This document shows positions 9,224-17,947 of a stretch of 64,000 nucleotides of DNA, in pieces; the stretch's first letter is position 1; the number at the start of each line of letters is the position of its first letter. Location of the stretch: NCBI GenBank assembly GCA_002285055.1, contig NQYJ01000006.1, positions 1-64,000 of the forward strand. Reading direction: 5' to 3'. The notes under the pieces are model-generated. The model had not been told where the DNA came from, made no database searches, and saw nothing but the letters and a program-made list of their open reading frames with translations. Source of the DNA: Candidatus Izimoplasma sp. ZiA1. Its GTDB lineage: Bacteria; Bacillota_I; Bacilli_A; Izemoplasmatales; Izemoplasmataceae. Position numbers and translations under genes: made by a program.

Positions 9224-10414
9224 TTATAATTTAATTTTCCTAACCATATCAAATTCATTAACTTTAAACGGTATAAATATTTTTAGTAGTTGTTTTGGGT
9301 GTCTTGCAGTTTCAAGTTCATTCCCATCTTCATCCATAATTTTATCAATTTTGAATTTCATATTTTCAAAATTAGGGCTGGTAATTTCTGCGTAATCACC
9401 TGGGTTAAATTTATTCCTTTGTTCGATTGTTGCGATGAATGTTTCTTCATTGTAATCCTTAACTAAACCTATAAATTCTTGAGTTGGATTTTCACTTCTC
9501 ATGTTATATAGTTGTTGTTCAATTGAAGTGATACCTTCCATAAATCCATGGCTTGTTAATCGGTTTTCTGCTTTTTTAATTTCTAATAAATATTTAGGTA
9601 AATCGATATCTACTTCATCACAGATATCATCAATTAATGTTCTATATGTTTTAACCACAGTAGCGATATAGTGAATAGACTTCATTCTACCTTCAATTTT
9701 TAATGAATCAATCCCAAGATCAATTAGGTCTGAGATATGTTTTACTGTTTGCAAATCTTTTGAACTCATTGAAAATGGTATTTCACTTGTTACTTCATGA
9801 TCATTTTCAAATAATTGGTAATTCCAACGACATGAATGTGCACAACCACCACGGTTAGCATCTCTATCCGTCATATTATTTGATAATGTACAACGTCCTG
9901 AATAAGAAACACACATTCCGCCATGGATAAATACTTCTAAATCCATATCAGTGTTGTCTTTCATTAAACCTAATTCAGTTTTTGATAATTCACGAGCTAA
10001 TACAACTCTTTTAGCACCTAATTCTTTAAAGAAATTAATTGTTTCATAATTTGTTGTGCTAGTTTGTGTTGATATATGTACTTCTAGGTTTGTATTATTT
10101 AGTGCAGTATCAATAATTACTGGTGAGGCACAGATAATTGCGTCAACATTGATTTTTTCTAAGTCTTGCAAGTATTCCACTAAACCTTCTAAGTTATCGT
10201 TGTGAGGGATAATATTCGTTGTTATATACACTTTTTTATTTAGGGAATGAGCAAACTCTACTGCTTCTTTGATATCTTTGATTTCAAAGTTAGAAGCACG
10301 AGCGCGCAGGCTAAACTTTTTACCTCCAATATAAACTGCATCAGCACCGTATATAAGGGCAATCTTTAATTTTTCTAGATCTCCAGCTGGAGCTAATAAT
10401 TCTGGTTTTTTCAT
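9224..10414 (-). CDS. trhP2: TrhP2, U32-family tRNA hydroxylation protein
   Basis: A 396-residue peptidase-U32-family protein, homologous to B. subtilis YrrO. With TrhP1 it makes 5-hydroxyuridine at wobble position 34 of tRNA, which TrmR then methylates. The U32 signature with conserved cysteines is present (GGMCVSYSGRCTLSNNMT, then NRGGCAHSCRW). A longer reading to 10486 exists, but AAGGAGGGG seven bases before the ATG at 10414 and the family-typical start MKKPELLAPAGD decide the start. It lies 13 bases after trhP1. Confidence 0.92.
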   Translation of the reverse strand: MKKPELLAPAGDLEKLKIALIYGADAVYIGGKKFSLRARASNFEIKDIKEAVEFAHSLNKKVYITTNIIPHNDNLEGLVEYLQDLEKINVDAIICASPVIIDTALNNTNLEVHISTQTSTTNYETINFFKELGAKRVVLARELSKTELGLMKDNTDMDLEVFIHGGMCVSYSGRCTLSNNMTDRDANRGGCAHSCRWNYQLFENDHEVTSEIPFSMSSKDLQTVKHISDLIDLGIDSLKIEGRMKSIHYIATVVKTYRTLIDDICDEVDIDLPKYLLEIKKAENRLTSHGFMEGITSIEQQLYNMRSENPTQEFIGLVKDYNEETFIATIEQRNKFNPGDYAEITSPNFENMKFKIDKIMDEDGNELETARHPKQLLKIFIPFKVNEFDMVRKIKL

Positions 10415-10427
10415 ACTCGCCCCTCCT

Positions 10428-11312
10428 TTAATACTTATCATATACTGTTTTTTTATATAAAAATCCAGTATCATGATCAGTTTCATATTTTTTTACTAAC
10501 TTATCCTTTAGTTTTACTTTATCTTTTTTATTACATAAATAATAATCTTTAATTACATCATTTAAATAATCACTATCTTTAAATATCCCATCAATTATAA
10601 ATATATCAATTGCTTGTTTTAATTTATCAAACTCACTAAATGAGTGCATTGGTTTATCTCTGAAGATATGCGTTCCTTGATTATCTTCTATAACCGGATA
10701 CTTTTCATCTCTAATTTCCTCTACTAATGTTAAGTTATGATTATCAATAAAAGGTTCCGATTCAACATCATTAAATGTTAAGAAGTTTTTGATTAACGGT
10801 CTTCTTGAATGAAACATATTTAAATATCCATGACCAACAATTCCGGTTAATATTGTTTTGTTTTCTGATATTTTTATAATATCTTCAATTGTGATTTCTT
10901 TAGAAATTACAATTCCTAAAATTTCTTTATTTGCCCAAAATGTTTGATCATAACTATTTGTATTTAATGTTTCAGGGTTATAAATCATTAGTTTATTTAT
11001 CCCGATGTTTTTAGCTAACATGTAAATTCCGATATCACCATAGATTATTCCATCGACATCGATTTCTTTTAGGAATGTTAAATAATTGGTAACTGATTCA
11101 ATTTGTTCGTTATGCATTATTAGGTTAACATTTATGTATATTTGTTTATTAAGGCTATGGATTAGCAATTTTGCTTCTTTGATTTCTTCTTCGCTAAAAG
11201 AAGAAACAAGTCTGTTTCCAAAGTCTTTGTTACCTAATATAAAGATATCAAGTCCACTATCATTAAACTTATTAATATCTTCTAAAGAATAAATTGTTGC
11301 GGCTAATAACAT
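10428..11312 (-). CDS. trhP1: TrhP1, U32-family partner for tRNA hydroxylation
   Basis: A 294-residue U32-family protein corresponding in position and size to B. subtilis YrrN. It lacks the cysteine cluster seen in TrhP2, as expected for the TrhP1 type; recognisable features are the TIM-barrel-like repeats and GIVGHGYLNMFHSRRPL (about residues 169-185). It should act with TrhP2 in 5-hydroxyuridine formation. AAGGAAGTGATAAT precedes the ATG. The role rests on family and synteny. Confidence 0.85.
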   Translation of the reverse strand: MLLAATIYSLEDINKFNDSGLDIFILGNKDFGNRLVSSFSEEEIKEAKLLIHSLNKQIYINVNLIMHNEQIESVTNYLTFLKEIDVDGIIYGDIGIYMLAKNIGINKLMIYNPETLNTNSYDQTFWANKEILGIVISKEITIEDIIKISENKTILTGIVGHGYLNMFHSRRPLIKNFLTFNDVESEPFIDNHNLTLVEEIRDEKYPVIEDNQGTHIFRDKPMHSFSEFDKLKQAIDIFIIDGIFKDSDYLNDVIKDYYLCNKKDKVKLKDKLVKKYETDHDTGFLYKKTVYDKY

Positions 11313-11316
11313 ATTA

Positions 11317-11937
11317 TCACTTCCTTTTTATACTAACACTCATTCCATCACCAATTTGATAGATAAAAGAGTCGTATTCTTTTCTGTTAACTACATAATC
11401 ATTAAAAGTATCTATTTTTCTAACTAATTGCTTCAAATTTCTATCTTTAATTTCTGCGACTACTAATCCATGAAAGACTAAATTATCAGTCACAATAACG
11501 CCTTTATCAGATAATAGTGTTTCGTATTTTTCAAAAAACTTAATACTTTGAGCTTTTGCTGCATCAATAAATATTAAGTCAAATTCACCAAGCTGTGTTT
11601 CATCAACTAAAAGCGCGTCATTAAAGATAACATTGATGTTGTCTTCTAATCCGGCAGCTTTGATATTTTTTATAGCTTCATTATACATTGTTTCATCACG
11701 TTCGATTGAAGTAACAATACAATTAGTGTTTTTCACCATACTAATTGATGAATAACCAATCGCAGTACCTATTTCTAAAACTTTAGAAGCGTTACTTAAC
11801 TTGATAATTTGGTTTAAGAAGTTAATTCCTTCATAAGTTATGATAGGTACTTTATGGTCGTTTGCATAACGTCTTAAAGAAACTAATAATTCATTAGTTT
11901 CTTTTTTGTTTTTATTTGATAAATAGTTATTTATCAT
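11317..11937 (-). CDS. trmR: TrmR, tRNA 5-hydroxyuridine methyltransferase
   Basis: A 206-residue O-methyltransferase of the COMT-like family with motif I VLEIGTAIGYSS (about residues 55-66) and the metal-binding FDLIFIDAAKAQSIKFF. B. subtilis TrmR (YrrM) methylates 5-hydroxyuridine-34 to 5-methoxyuridine. Here it directly precedes trhP1 and trhP2, so the complete three-gene modification module is present. In Bacillus the mltG homologue yrrL sits just upstream; it is missing here. Confidence 0.9.
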   Translation of the reverse strand: MINNYLSNKNKKETNELLVSLRRYANDHKVPIITYEGINFLNQIIKLSNASKVLEIGTAIGYSSISMVKNTNCIVTSIERDETMYNEAIKNIKAAGLEDNINVIFNDALLVDETQLGEFDLIFIDAAKAQSIKFFEKYETLLSDKGVIVTDNLVFHGLVVAEIKDRNLKQLVRKIDTFNDYVVNRKEYDSFIYQIGDGMSVSIKRK

Positions 11938-11949
11938 AATATCACCTAT

Positions 11950-12219
11950 TTATTCTTCAGTGTTTTCTTCTTCATCTAAAAAGCTATTTAAAACTTCTTC
12001 GATCATGTCCCATTCTTCTTCTGTTTCAATTCTTGTTAGTTCGCCACCATCATTTTTTTCTTCATCATAAATTGCAGCGAATACTTCTTCTTCATCTTCA
12101 CCAGGTCTTTTATAGATTACATAAGCTTTATTAGTTTCATCACTTTTAAATGTTAAAACTACTTCATATTCTTCTTCTTTACCTTCTTCTGTGATTACTG
12201 TGAATGTTTTTTCTTCCAT
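11950..12219 (-). CDS. yrzB: DUF1292 protein YrzB
   Basis: A very acidic 89-residue protein of the DUF1292 family (MEEKTFTVITEEGKEEEYEV at the start, a run of Glu/Asp at the end). It is widespread between ruvX and downstream genes in Bacillota, and the position is the same here. Function is unknown. AGGAGAAAACA precedes the ATG. Confidence 0.85.
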   Translation of the reverse strand: MEEKTFTVITEEGKEEEYEVVLTFKSDETNKAYVIYKRPGEDEEEVFAAIYDEEKNDGGELTRIETEEEWDMIEEVLNSFLDEEENTEE

Positions 12220-12228
12220 TGTTTTCTC

Positions 12229-12645
12229 CTATCCTAAGCTATCTAAATAGCCTTGCAAAATTATTGTTGCAGCCATTTTATCGATATCTTGTTTACGTTT
12301 TTTCTTTTTTAAATTTTGGCTTACCATCATACTTCTTGCAAGTTTCGAGGTAAGTCTTTCGTCCCATAATACTACTTTTATATTAAATAGTCTTTCAAGA
12401 GTTTCTTTAAACTCAATTGACTTTTGGGCTTGAATTCCAAGCGAGTTATCCATATTTTTAGGATACCCTAATACTATTGTATCAATTTTTTCCTTTAAAA
12501 GTAATTGTTTTAAGTATTCAATTCCTTTTTCATACTGATTGTCCTCATAAAAGACAGTTGTTAAGCCTCTAGCTAAAAACCCTAGTTCATCACTAATTGC
12601 TACTCCTAAACTTCTATCACCTAAGTCTAACCCAAGTTTCTTCAA
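12229..12645 (-). CDS. ruvX: RuvX/YqgF, RNase H-fold protein (Holliday junction resolvase-like, pre-16S rRNA processing)
   Basis: A 138-residue YqgF-family protein with the RNase H-fold motifs GLDLGDRSLGVAIS (residues 4-17), VLGYPKN and WDERLTS. The family is implicated in 16S rRNA 5' maturation and resembles RuvC resolvases. It begins with TTG, whose last two bases overlap the TGA stop of alaS (TTGA), so translation is probably coupled. Synteny alaS-ruvX-yrzB matches Bacillus, with ireB (yrzL) lost. Confidence 0.92.
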   Translation of the reverse strand: MKKLGLDLGDRSLGVAISDELGFLARGLTTVFYEDNQYEKGIEYLKQLLLKEKIDTIVLGYPKNMDNSLGIQAQKSIEFKETLERLFNIKVVLWDERLTSKLARSMMVSQNLKKKKRKQDIDKMAATIILQGYLDSLG

Positions 12646-15269
12646 GATATCAACTCTTTCACTTTATTAATTGCTTCATCCAAGAAAGTTATGTCTTTCC
12701 CACCAGCTTGAGCCATATCAGGACGGCCTCCACCATTACCTTTAGTGATTAAAGCAGCAGCTTTACAGACATTACCTGCGTGTAAAGTTTTAATATTAGT
12801 TTTCGCAATAAATGTTACTTTATCATCTTTTTTATTAGCTATAAAGATAAATCCTGTTTGAACTTTTTCAAGCAGTCTATCTGCAAGGGGTTTTAGTAAG
12901 TCTTTATCAAAATCATTAAGTTCTAAAACAACACGACCATTTTCTTGATTTACTAAGTATTGATCTAAGTCTTTAAAGACATTAGTTTTTAAAGCTTCTT
13001 TGATTTCTTTTTCGTAATTTCTTATTATTTCACCAATTTCTTTAAACGTATGACGTTTGTTGATGATATCTTGATATGAATAAGTTAACTCAGCTTCGGT
13101 ACGCACTGGTGTTTTAATATTTAAATTATTATCCTGTGCTTCTTTTGCAAGTCTTGAAAGTTTATGATGTAATTTTTCAATTTCATCATTAAATCCTTTT
13201 AACTGATTTTCAATATTTATAACTGCTTCGTTAGCGTGTCCTAAGATACGGTAAATACCACTACCTTTAGACTCAATTGAAGCAATAGCAAACTTTTTAA
13301 TATCACCAGTATTTGTTACATGAGTTCCACCACATAAATCAATTGTTTCATTCATATCAACTACTCTAACTAAGTGGTCATATTTTTCACCAAACTCAGC
13401 AATAGCACCCATTGCTTTTGCTTCATCAATTGTTTTTTCAGTTATTTTAACTGCAATGTTCTTATTTATAAGTTCATTAACTTTTGATTCAATTTCTAAT
13501 AAATCTTCGTCAGTTAAATTATCATAATTATTAAAATCAAATCTTAAGTAATCCTTAGAAACTAATGAACCTTGTTGGGAAACATGTGTACCAACTATGT
13601 CTCTTAATACTTTAAATAATAAATGTGTTGCTGAGTGGTTATACATTGTTAAGTTTCTTGATTCTTCATCAACTACTGCAGTAACTTCATCTAAATCTTT
13701 TAGAGGATGTTCATCAAGGAAATGGATAAATTGACCATTAGGTAACTTTTGAACATCTTGTACTTGGTAGTTTACACCATTATAAATAATGATTCCTTTA
13801 TCTGCTACTTGTCCTCCACTTTCAGCGTAGAAAGGAGTTTCATCTAAAATAACACCTTCAGGGAAGCTTTTAATAATTGTAGTGTTAACACTTAATTTAT
13901 CGTATCCAACAAATGTACTTTCTTGTTTAAAATTAATATACTCCTCGTTTTGTTCTTTCATTGAAGCAGTGCTTTTACGAGCCCCTCTTGCACGCTCTTT
14001 TTGTTTTTCCATTTCTTGTTTAAAACCATCTTGATCAACTTTAAAATCATGCGTTTCAGCGATTTCAACTGTTAACTCAACTGGGAATCCATATGTGTCA
14101 TAAAGTGTAAATGCATCTACACCTTTAATCATTTTATCATCGCTTGACTCAATAATTTCTTCAAGCATTTTTTCTCCTTGAGTCAAAGTTTCTAAAAACT
14201 TATTTTCCTCAATAGAAATAATTTTTTTAACTAAATCTTTATACTCATTTAAATAAGTATAATAATTACTCATGTTATCAATAACAGTGTCTACTAAATC
14301 ACTTAAAAATGTTCCTTTTATTCCAAGTTGCTTACCGTGTTTAATAGCGCGTCTTAATAATCTTCTTAAAACATATCCGCGACCTTCGTTTGATAATACA
14401 GCACCATCACTAATTGCGAAAGTTACAGTTCTTAAGTGATCAACAATAACCTTAAATGACATTTGACCATTATATTTAACACCACTAATTTCTTCTACTT
14501 TATTAATTAATGGCATAAAGAAATCAGTCTCAAAATTTGTTTTAGTTCCTTGCATTACACAAGCCATTCTTTCTAGTCCCATTCCTGTATCAATGTTCTT
14601 AGAAGGTAATTCTTTATACTCACTTCTTTTTAGTAAAGGATCAGAATTAAACTGTGAAAAAACGATGTTCCAGATTTCAATAAATCTTTCGTTTTCAATG
14701 TCTTCTTTCATTAAGTTTAAATCAAACTCTCCATATTCAGATCCGCGATCAAAAAAGATTTCCGTATCAGGTCCACAAGGTCCACTCCCAATTTCCCAGA
14801 AATTATGATCAGCCATTACTAAATGAGATTCTTTTATTCCAACTTCTACCCATTTATTATATGTTTCAATATCTTTATCATAGACAGTTATGTAAATTAA
14901 TTCTTGATCAAAATTAAACCATTTTTCACTAAATAATAATTCATAAGCCCAAGGAATAATCTCGTCTCTAAAATAATCACCAATACTAAAATTACCAAGC
15001 ATCTCAAAAAATGTATGGTGTCTAGCTGTAACACCTACGTTTTCAATATCATTAGTTCTAATACATTTTTGTGCATTTGTAATTCTAGGATTTTTAGGAA
15101 TTCTTGATCCATCAAAATATTGTTTTAATGGTGCAACTCCAGCTCCAATCCATAATAAAGTAGGATCATTATTAGGAATTAAGCTCGCGCTTTCCTCAAC
15201 ATCATGGCCCTTTTCTTTAAAAAAGTCTAACCACATTTGTCTAATTTCATAACCTTTTAATTTTTTCAT
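12642..15269 (-). CDS. alaS: Alanyl-tRNA synthetase
   Basis: An 875-residue class II synthetase that charges tRNA-Ala. The aminoacylation core comes first, then the editing domain with NHSATHLLFKVL and CGGTH zinc ligands, and a C-terminal C-Ala domain with the glycine-rich GNGGGRPDMAQAGGKD. A GTG nine bases upstream is in frame, but the AAGGAG ribosome binding site overlaps it, so the ATG at 15269 is the start. Expression is controlled by a T-box leader with a GCU specifier. It ends in TGA, which supports the standard code. Confidence 0.97.
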   Translation of the reverse strand: MKKLKGYEIRQMWLDFFKEKGHDVEESASLIPNNDPTLLWIGAGVAPLKQYFDGSRIPKNPRITNAQKCIRTNDIENVGVTARHHTFFEMLGNFSIGDYFRDEIIPWAYELLFSEKWFNFDQELIYITVYDKDIETYNKWVEVGIKESHLVMADHNFWEIGSGPCGPDTEIFFDRGSEYGEFDLNLMKEDIENERFIEIWNIVFSQFNSDPLLKRSEYKELPSKNIDTGMGLERMACVMQGTKTNFETDFFMPLINKVEEISGVKYNGQMSFKVIVDHLRTVTFAISDGAVLSNEGRGYVLRRLLRRAIKHGKQLGIKGTFLSDLVDTVIDNMSNYYTYLNEYKDLVKKIISIEENKFLETLTQGEKMLEEIIESSDDKMIKGVDAFTLYDTYGFPVELTVEIAETHDFKVDQDGFKQEMEKQKERARGARKSTASMKEQNEEYINFKQESTFVGYDKLSVNTTIIKSFPEGVILDETPFYAESGGQVADKGIIIYNGVNYQVQDVQKLPNGQFIHFLDEHPLKDLDEVTAVVDEESRNLTMYNHSATHLLFKVLRDIVGTHVSQQGSLVSKDYLRFDFNNYDNLTDEDLLEIESKVNELINKNIAVKITEKTIDEAKAMGAIAEFGEKYDHLVRVVDMNETIDLCGGTHVTNTGDIKKFAIASIESKGSGIYRILGHANEAVINIENQLKGFNDEIEKLHHKLSRLAKEAQDNNLNIKTPVRTEAELTYSYQDIINKRHTFKEIGEIIRNYEKEIKEALKTNVFKDLDQYLVNQENGRVVLELNDFDKDLLKPLADRLLEKVQTGFIFIANKKDDKVTFIAKTNIKTLHAGNVCKAAALITKGNGGGRPDMAQAGGKDITFLDEAINKVKELIS

Positions 15270-15295
15270 GTTTTTCACTCCTTAATAATAAAAAA

Positions 15296-15506
15296 AGTCC
15301 TTTATAATAAAATATAAAGGACGAAATGTTTTCCGTGGTACCACCTTTGTTCTAGATAATCTAGCACTCAAGACCTTTAACGCAGGTATACGGATGGGAT
15401 TAGCATCTCTTAGAAGTAGCTTCAGTAATATTTTATTGCTAGTTCACACCTTTATCTAGCTCTCTTTAAATAAAATTAGTACTTACTTTTCTTCATCGTT
15501 GATTTC
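15296..15506 (-). promoter_or_regulatory. Alanine T-box leader of alaS
   Basis: The minus-strand leader has the stem I signature AGAGAGCTAG...GGTGTGAACTAGC, a specifier codon GCU for alanine (15418-15420, in ACTGAAGCTACTT), the T-box core AAAGGTGGTACCACGG (about 15334-15349), which pairs with the uncharged tRNA 3' end, and a terminator (GTCCTTTATA/TATAAAGGAC then seven T, about 15290-15322). Uncharged tRNA-Ala should favour read-through. Confidence 0.93.
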
Positions 15507-15512
15507 AAAATT

Positions 15513-15541
15513 ATTATACATTCTTTTACAAATAAATGCAA
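15513..15541 (-). promoter_or_regulatory. Sigma-A promoter of the alaS T-box transcript
   Basis: Minus strand: -35 TTGCAT (15536-15541), 17-base spacer, -10 TATAAT (15513-15518). Confidence 0.8.
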
Positions 15542-15548
15542 ACTATAT

Positions 15549-16445
15549 CTATTTTAATAGTTCCTCATCATTTAAATAATATTCAAGTTCTAAATCTAAA
15601 ATATTATTACCTACTAATAAATCTTCAAACTTAGTTAACTCTTTTGCAGTACTAAAGCTTGTATTCATGATTTTCATTAGATATACTTGGTACTCTTCTT
15701 CATATAGCTTATTCCTAACATTTGGTGCTTGATAATCCTCTTTATAAAGAGCTTTATTATAATCAATTGTTATACTTAAATTATCATTAACAATAGCTAA
15801 TGAAAAATGTGTTTCATATTTTTCATAAAGCGTATTAAACCAAGAAACAAACTCTTGATTTAATAATGTTTTCGTTTTAGTTAAATCTGTTGAATAAACA
15901 TGTAAGCCACTAGGGAATAGTTCATTACTACATTTAACTCTTCTTAAATCAGTTAAAACTAATGGCTCTTTTGAGAATGTAAATGAAAAACCCAGTGGTG
16001 TTTTTAGTTTATAGATAAATGTTTTACCTTTGATAAGGTTATTTCTACCAGCAAGGTAATCAAACATCTCAAACTCAACATTTTCAATTTTTGCTTTAAC
16101 ATAATACATACAACTACCATTAGTTACTAGATAACGTTTTTCCTCATCTACTGCAACTTTATACAAGTAATCATTGTATTGATATTTATAATTAGTAACA
16201 CCTTCTCTTTTACTTAGCAGGTCATTGTATACTTGTTTATTATAATCATTTGTTATTTCTTTTAGATTATATGTAAATGAAATAACTGCGATTAATAAAG
16301 CAAAGATTATTGTTGTGCTTAATAAAGTAATCGGAACTAATAAGCCAACTAATAATAATGCCGCACCAACAATAATTAATAGGGTGTAAGTTCTAATCTT
16401 TTTGCTGCGTTTTTGCTTAAAATTACTTATCAACTCTTTGTTCAT
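15549..16445 (-). CDS. Membrane protein of unknown function (DUF3137-like)
   Basis: The 298-residue protein has two adjacent N-terminal membrane helices (about residues 19-58) and a long cytoplasmic-type C-terminal domain. The segment VEFEMFDYLAGRN followed by a region reporting on soluble beta structure recalls DUF3137 proteins, but the match is only by eye. AGGAGATGATTAT precedes the ATG. No terminator is obvious between it and the alaS promoter. Function is not known. Confidence 0.55.
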   Translation of the reverse strand: MNKELISNFKQKRSKKIRTYTLLIIVGAALLLVGLLVPITLLSTTIIFALLIAVISFTYNLKEITNDYNKQVYNDLLSKREGVTNYKYQYNDYLYKVAVDEEKRYLVTNGSCMYYVKAKIENVEFEMFDYLAGRNNLIKGKTFIYKLKTPLGFSFTFSKEPLVLTDLRRVKCSNELFPSGLHVYSTDLTKTKTLLNQEFVSWFNTLYEKYETHFSLAIVNDNLSITIDYNKALYKEDYQAPNVRNKLYEEEYQVYLMKIMNTSFSTAKELTKFEDLLVGNNILDLELEYYLNDEELLK

Positions 16446-16493
16446 ATAATCATCTCCTAACTAGTTATACTCTATTTAATGACTAATAATTTA

Positions 16494-17237
16494 TTAATCT
16501 TTTTTTACCCAGATAAATGATAGAATATCATGCGTATTCTTAAATCCAATTTTTTTTGCTAGTGCTTGAGATTCTTTTCTGAATGGCCATGTTGTCCAGT
16601 TTGGAGTAATGTTTGTTTCAATTAATTCTAAAACCAACTTTAAACTAACTTGTAAGGCATAACCTTTTCTTTGATGTGATTGTTCTGTAAAGACATCAAT
16701 TTCTGCTTCGTTATTGCCAATCATAAATGCTTTTGCATAACTAACAATATTGTCTTTTTCTTTAAAAACGTACTGAACATATGGTTTTTTAGATAACTCA
16801 TCTTTTTCATATAATCTTTCAATTTTACTTGAAAAATCAGTGTCATAATACACTTCGATTAAATCATCTTTATCAACTTTATAACAATGTCGTTTATCTT
16901 CTATATCACTATATTTTTTAAAGACTTTTCTTAAGATTTGATCGTTAATTGCTGTATCGCTTTGAAATACTAACTCACTTGGTCGATGACTTTCTATATA
17001 TGTATTAAATATTAATTTTTCGATATCCTTAATATCAGTTTCATTGACTTCACCAACTAAGTAGTGAAAATCAAATAAAGTGAATAATATCGCGTACCTT
17101 GGCTTTATATCATCATTTACATACAAAACACCATCGTACATATTCTCAAAAACTGAGTATACAACGGGAATTGAATGTTTAAGATTTTTAAACAAATAGG
17201 TATATTTATGATAGTCTTCTATATTTATCAGTTTCAT
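16494..17237 (-). CDS. GNAT acetyltransferase (GNAT_acetyltr_2 type)
   Basis: A 247-residue two-part protein. The N-terminal half is a family-specific region with no known activity; the C-terminal half (about 150-247) has the acetyl-CoA loop QSHQRKGYALQVSLKL and the end NWTTWPFRKESQALAKKIGF. This arrangement resembles ZmaR-like GNAT proteins that acetylate amino-containing antibiotics or metabolites. The substrate cannot be predicted. It has its own extended -10 promoter (TGATATAAT) and a GAGGTGATAAT ribosome binding site. Confidence 0.75.
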   Translation of the reverse strand: MKLINIEDYHKYTYLFKNLKHSIPVVYSVFENMYDGVLYVNDDIKPRYAILFTLFDFHYLVGEVNETDIKDIEKLIFNTYIESHRPSELVFQSDTAINDQILRKVFKKYSDIEDKRHCYKVDKDDLIEVYYDTDFSSKIERLYEKDELSKKPYVQYVFKEKDNIVSYAKAFMIGNNEAEIDVFTEQSHQRKGYALQVSLKLVLELIETNITPNWTTWPFRKESQALAKKIGFKNTHDILSFIWVKKD

Positions 17238-17256
17238 ATTATCACCTCTTTACTTA

Positions 17257-17265
17257 ATTATATCA
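17257..17265 (-). promoter_or_regulatory. Extended -10 promoter of the GNAT gene
   Basis: TGATATAAT on the minus strand about 20 bases before the start codon. A TTGACA farther upstream is too distant for this hexamer. Confidence 0.6.
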
Positions 17266-17320
17266 TATATATAGTGTTTATAATTAAAAGTAACTTGTGT
17301 TTGTCAAAATTGCAAAATTA

Positions 17321-17355
17321 AAAGTTAGTAAATCATAAGATGATTTACTAACTTA
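17321..17355 (-). terminator. Terminator of the pilin-like gene
   Basis: A perfect 13-base-pair stem (17323-17335 with 17341-17353) has a five-base loop and T-rich sequence on the minus strand side, 38 bases after the pilin stop. Confidence 0.7.
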
Positions 17356-17392
17356 GTTTTATCACTAGTTAAATAAGATTAAAAAAAATATT

Positions 17393-17833
17393 TCATATTG
17401 CAATTTCACCTAGAACTACTTTAGTACGAGAGATGTCATAATAGAAGATTTCAACTTTATTTGTTTTAACACCAAACCAAAATTTGTAATTCCCATCTCC
17501 ACCATCTAAATTATGGATATTTTTTGCCTCTGGAACAATTGGGATTACTCTTGAACCAAGATAGTTTAACATATCCTCAACAAACCAAGATCCAGTACCA
17601 GCATAAGACCTTTTTGTAACTGTGTTATATAACTTATTGTTTCTGATTGTTAATGTACCATCTGCAATTGCGAGTTCAATTTTATCTTCTAATAATTTTA
17701 CATTATATTCATCAACTTGTTCAGATGTATTTGTGATGATATCATCCAGTGCTACAATTGAAAAAGCAGCGATAATTCCCATTACAACAATCACGATTAA
17801 TAGTTCTATTAATGTTACTCCTTTTTGATTCAT
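17393..17833 (-). CDS. Type IV pilin-like protein with prepilin methylation signal
   Basis: The 146-residue protein starts with the class III signal MNQKG-VTLIELLIVIVVMG: cleavage after Gly5 and Glu at mature position 5 are as expected for prepilin peptidase substrates. One hydrophobic helix (about 7-26) is followed by a soluble domain. The AAAAGGGGGTG ribosome binding site is strong. No pilus ATPase, prepilin peptidase or other pilins are in the window, so it stands alone, but comEA and comEC 16 kb away suggest a pseudopilus for DNA uptake. It has its own promoter and terminator. Confidence 0.82.
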   Translation of the reverse strand: MNQKGVTLIELLIVIVVMGIIAAFSIVALDDIITNTSEQVDEYNVKLLEDKIELAIADGTLTIRNNKLYNTVTKRSYAGTGSWFVEDMLNYLGSRVIPIVPEAKNIHNLDGGDGNYKFWFGVKTNKVEIFYYDISRTKVVLGEIAI

Positions 17834-17864
17834 TTGTGCACCCCCTTTTAAATGTATCCTATAT

Positions 17865-17873
17865 ATTATATCA
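17865..17873 (-). promoter_or_regulatory. Extended -10 promoter of the pilin-like gene
   Basis: TGATATAAT on the minus strand, 31 bases before the ATG, with a weak TTTAAT-type -35. Confidence 0.6.
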
Positions 17874-17897
17874 TATTTGTAATATTATTAAACAAAT

Positions 17898-17936
17898 AAA
17901 AAAAGGCCTACAATTGAAATTATAGTCCTTTTTTAT
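17898..17936 (-). terminator. Terminator of the flavin oxidoreductase gene
   Basis: An imperfect inverted repeat (AAAAAAGG...CCTTTTTT arms with two mismatches) can act in both directions. It lies 12 bases after the gene's stop. Confidence 0.55.
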
Positions 17937-17947
17937 TTATCTTTTAT

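Noticed and set aside
9224..10486. Longer trhP2 reading from 10486
   Set aside because: The extra residues overlap trhP1, have no family similarity and no ribosome site; the ATG at 10414 follows a strong AAGGAGGGG.
12642..12645. Possible use of TGA as tryptophan (Mycoplasma code)
   Set aside because: TGA ends alaS and rsfS at the expected family lengths, and the trpS T-box specifier is UGG. The standard code fits.
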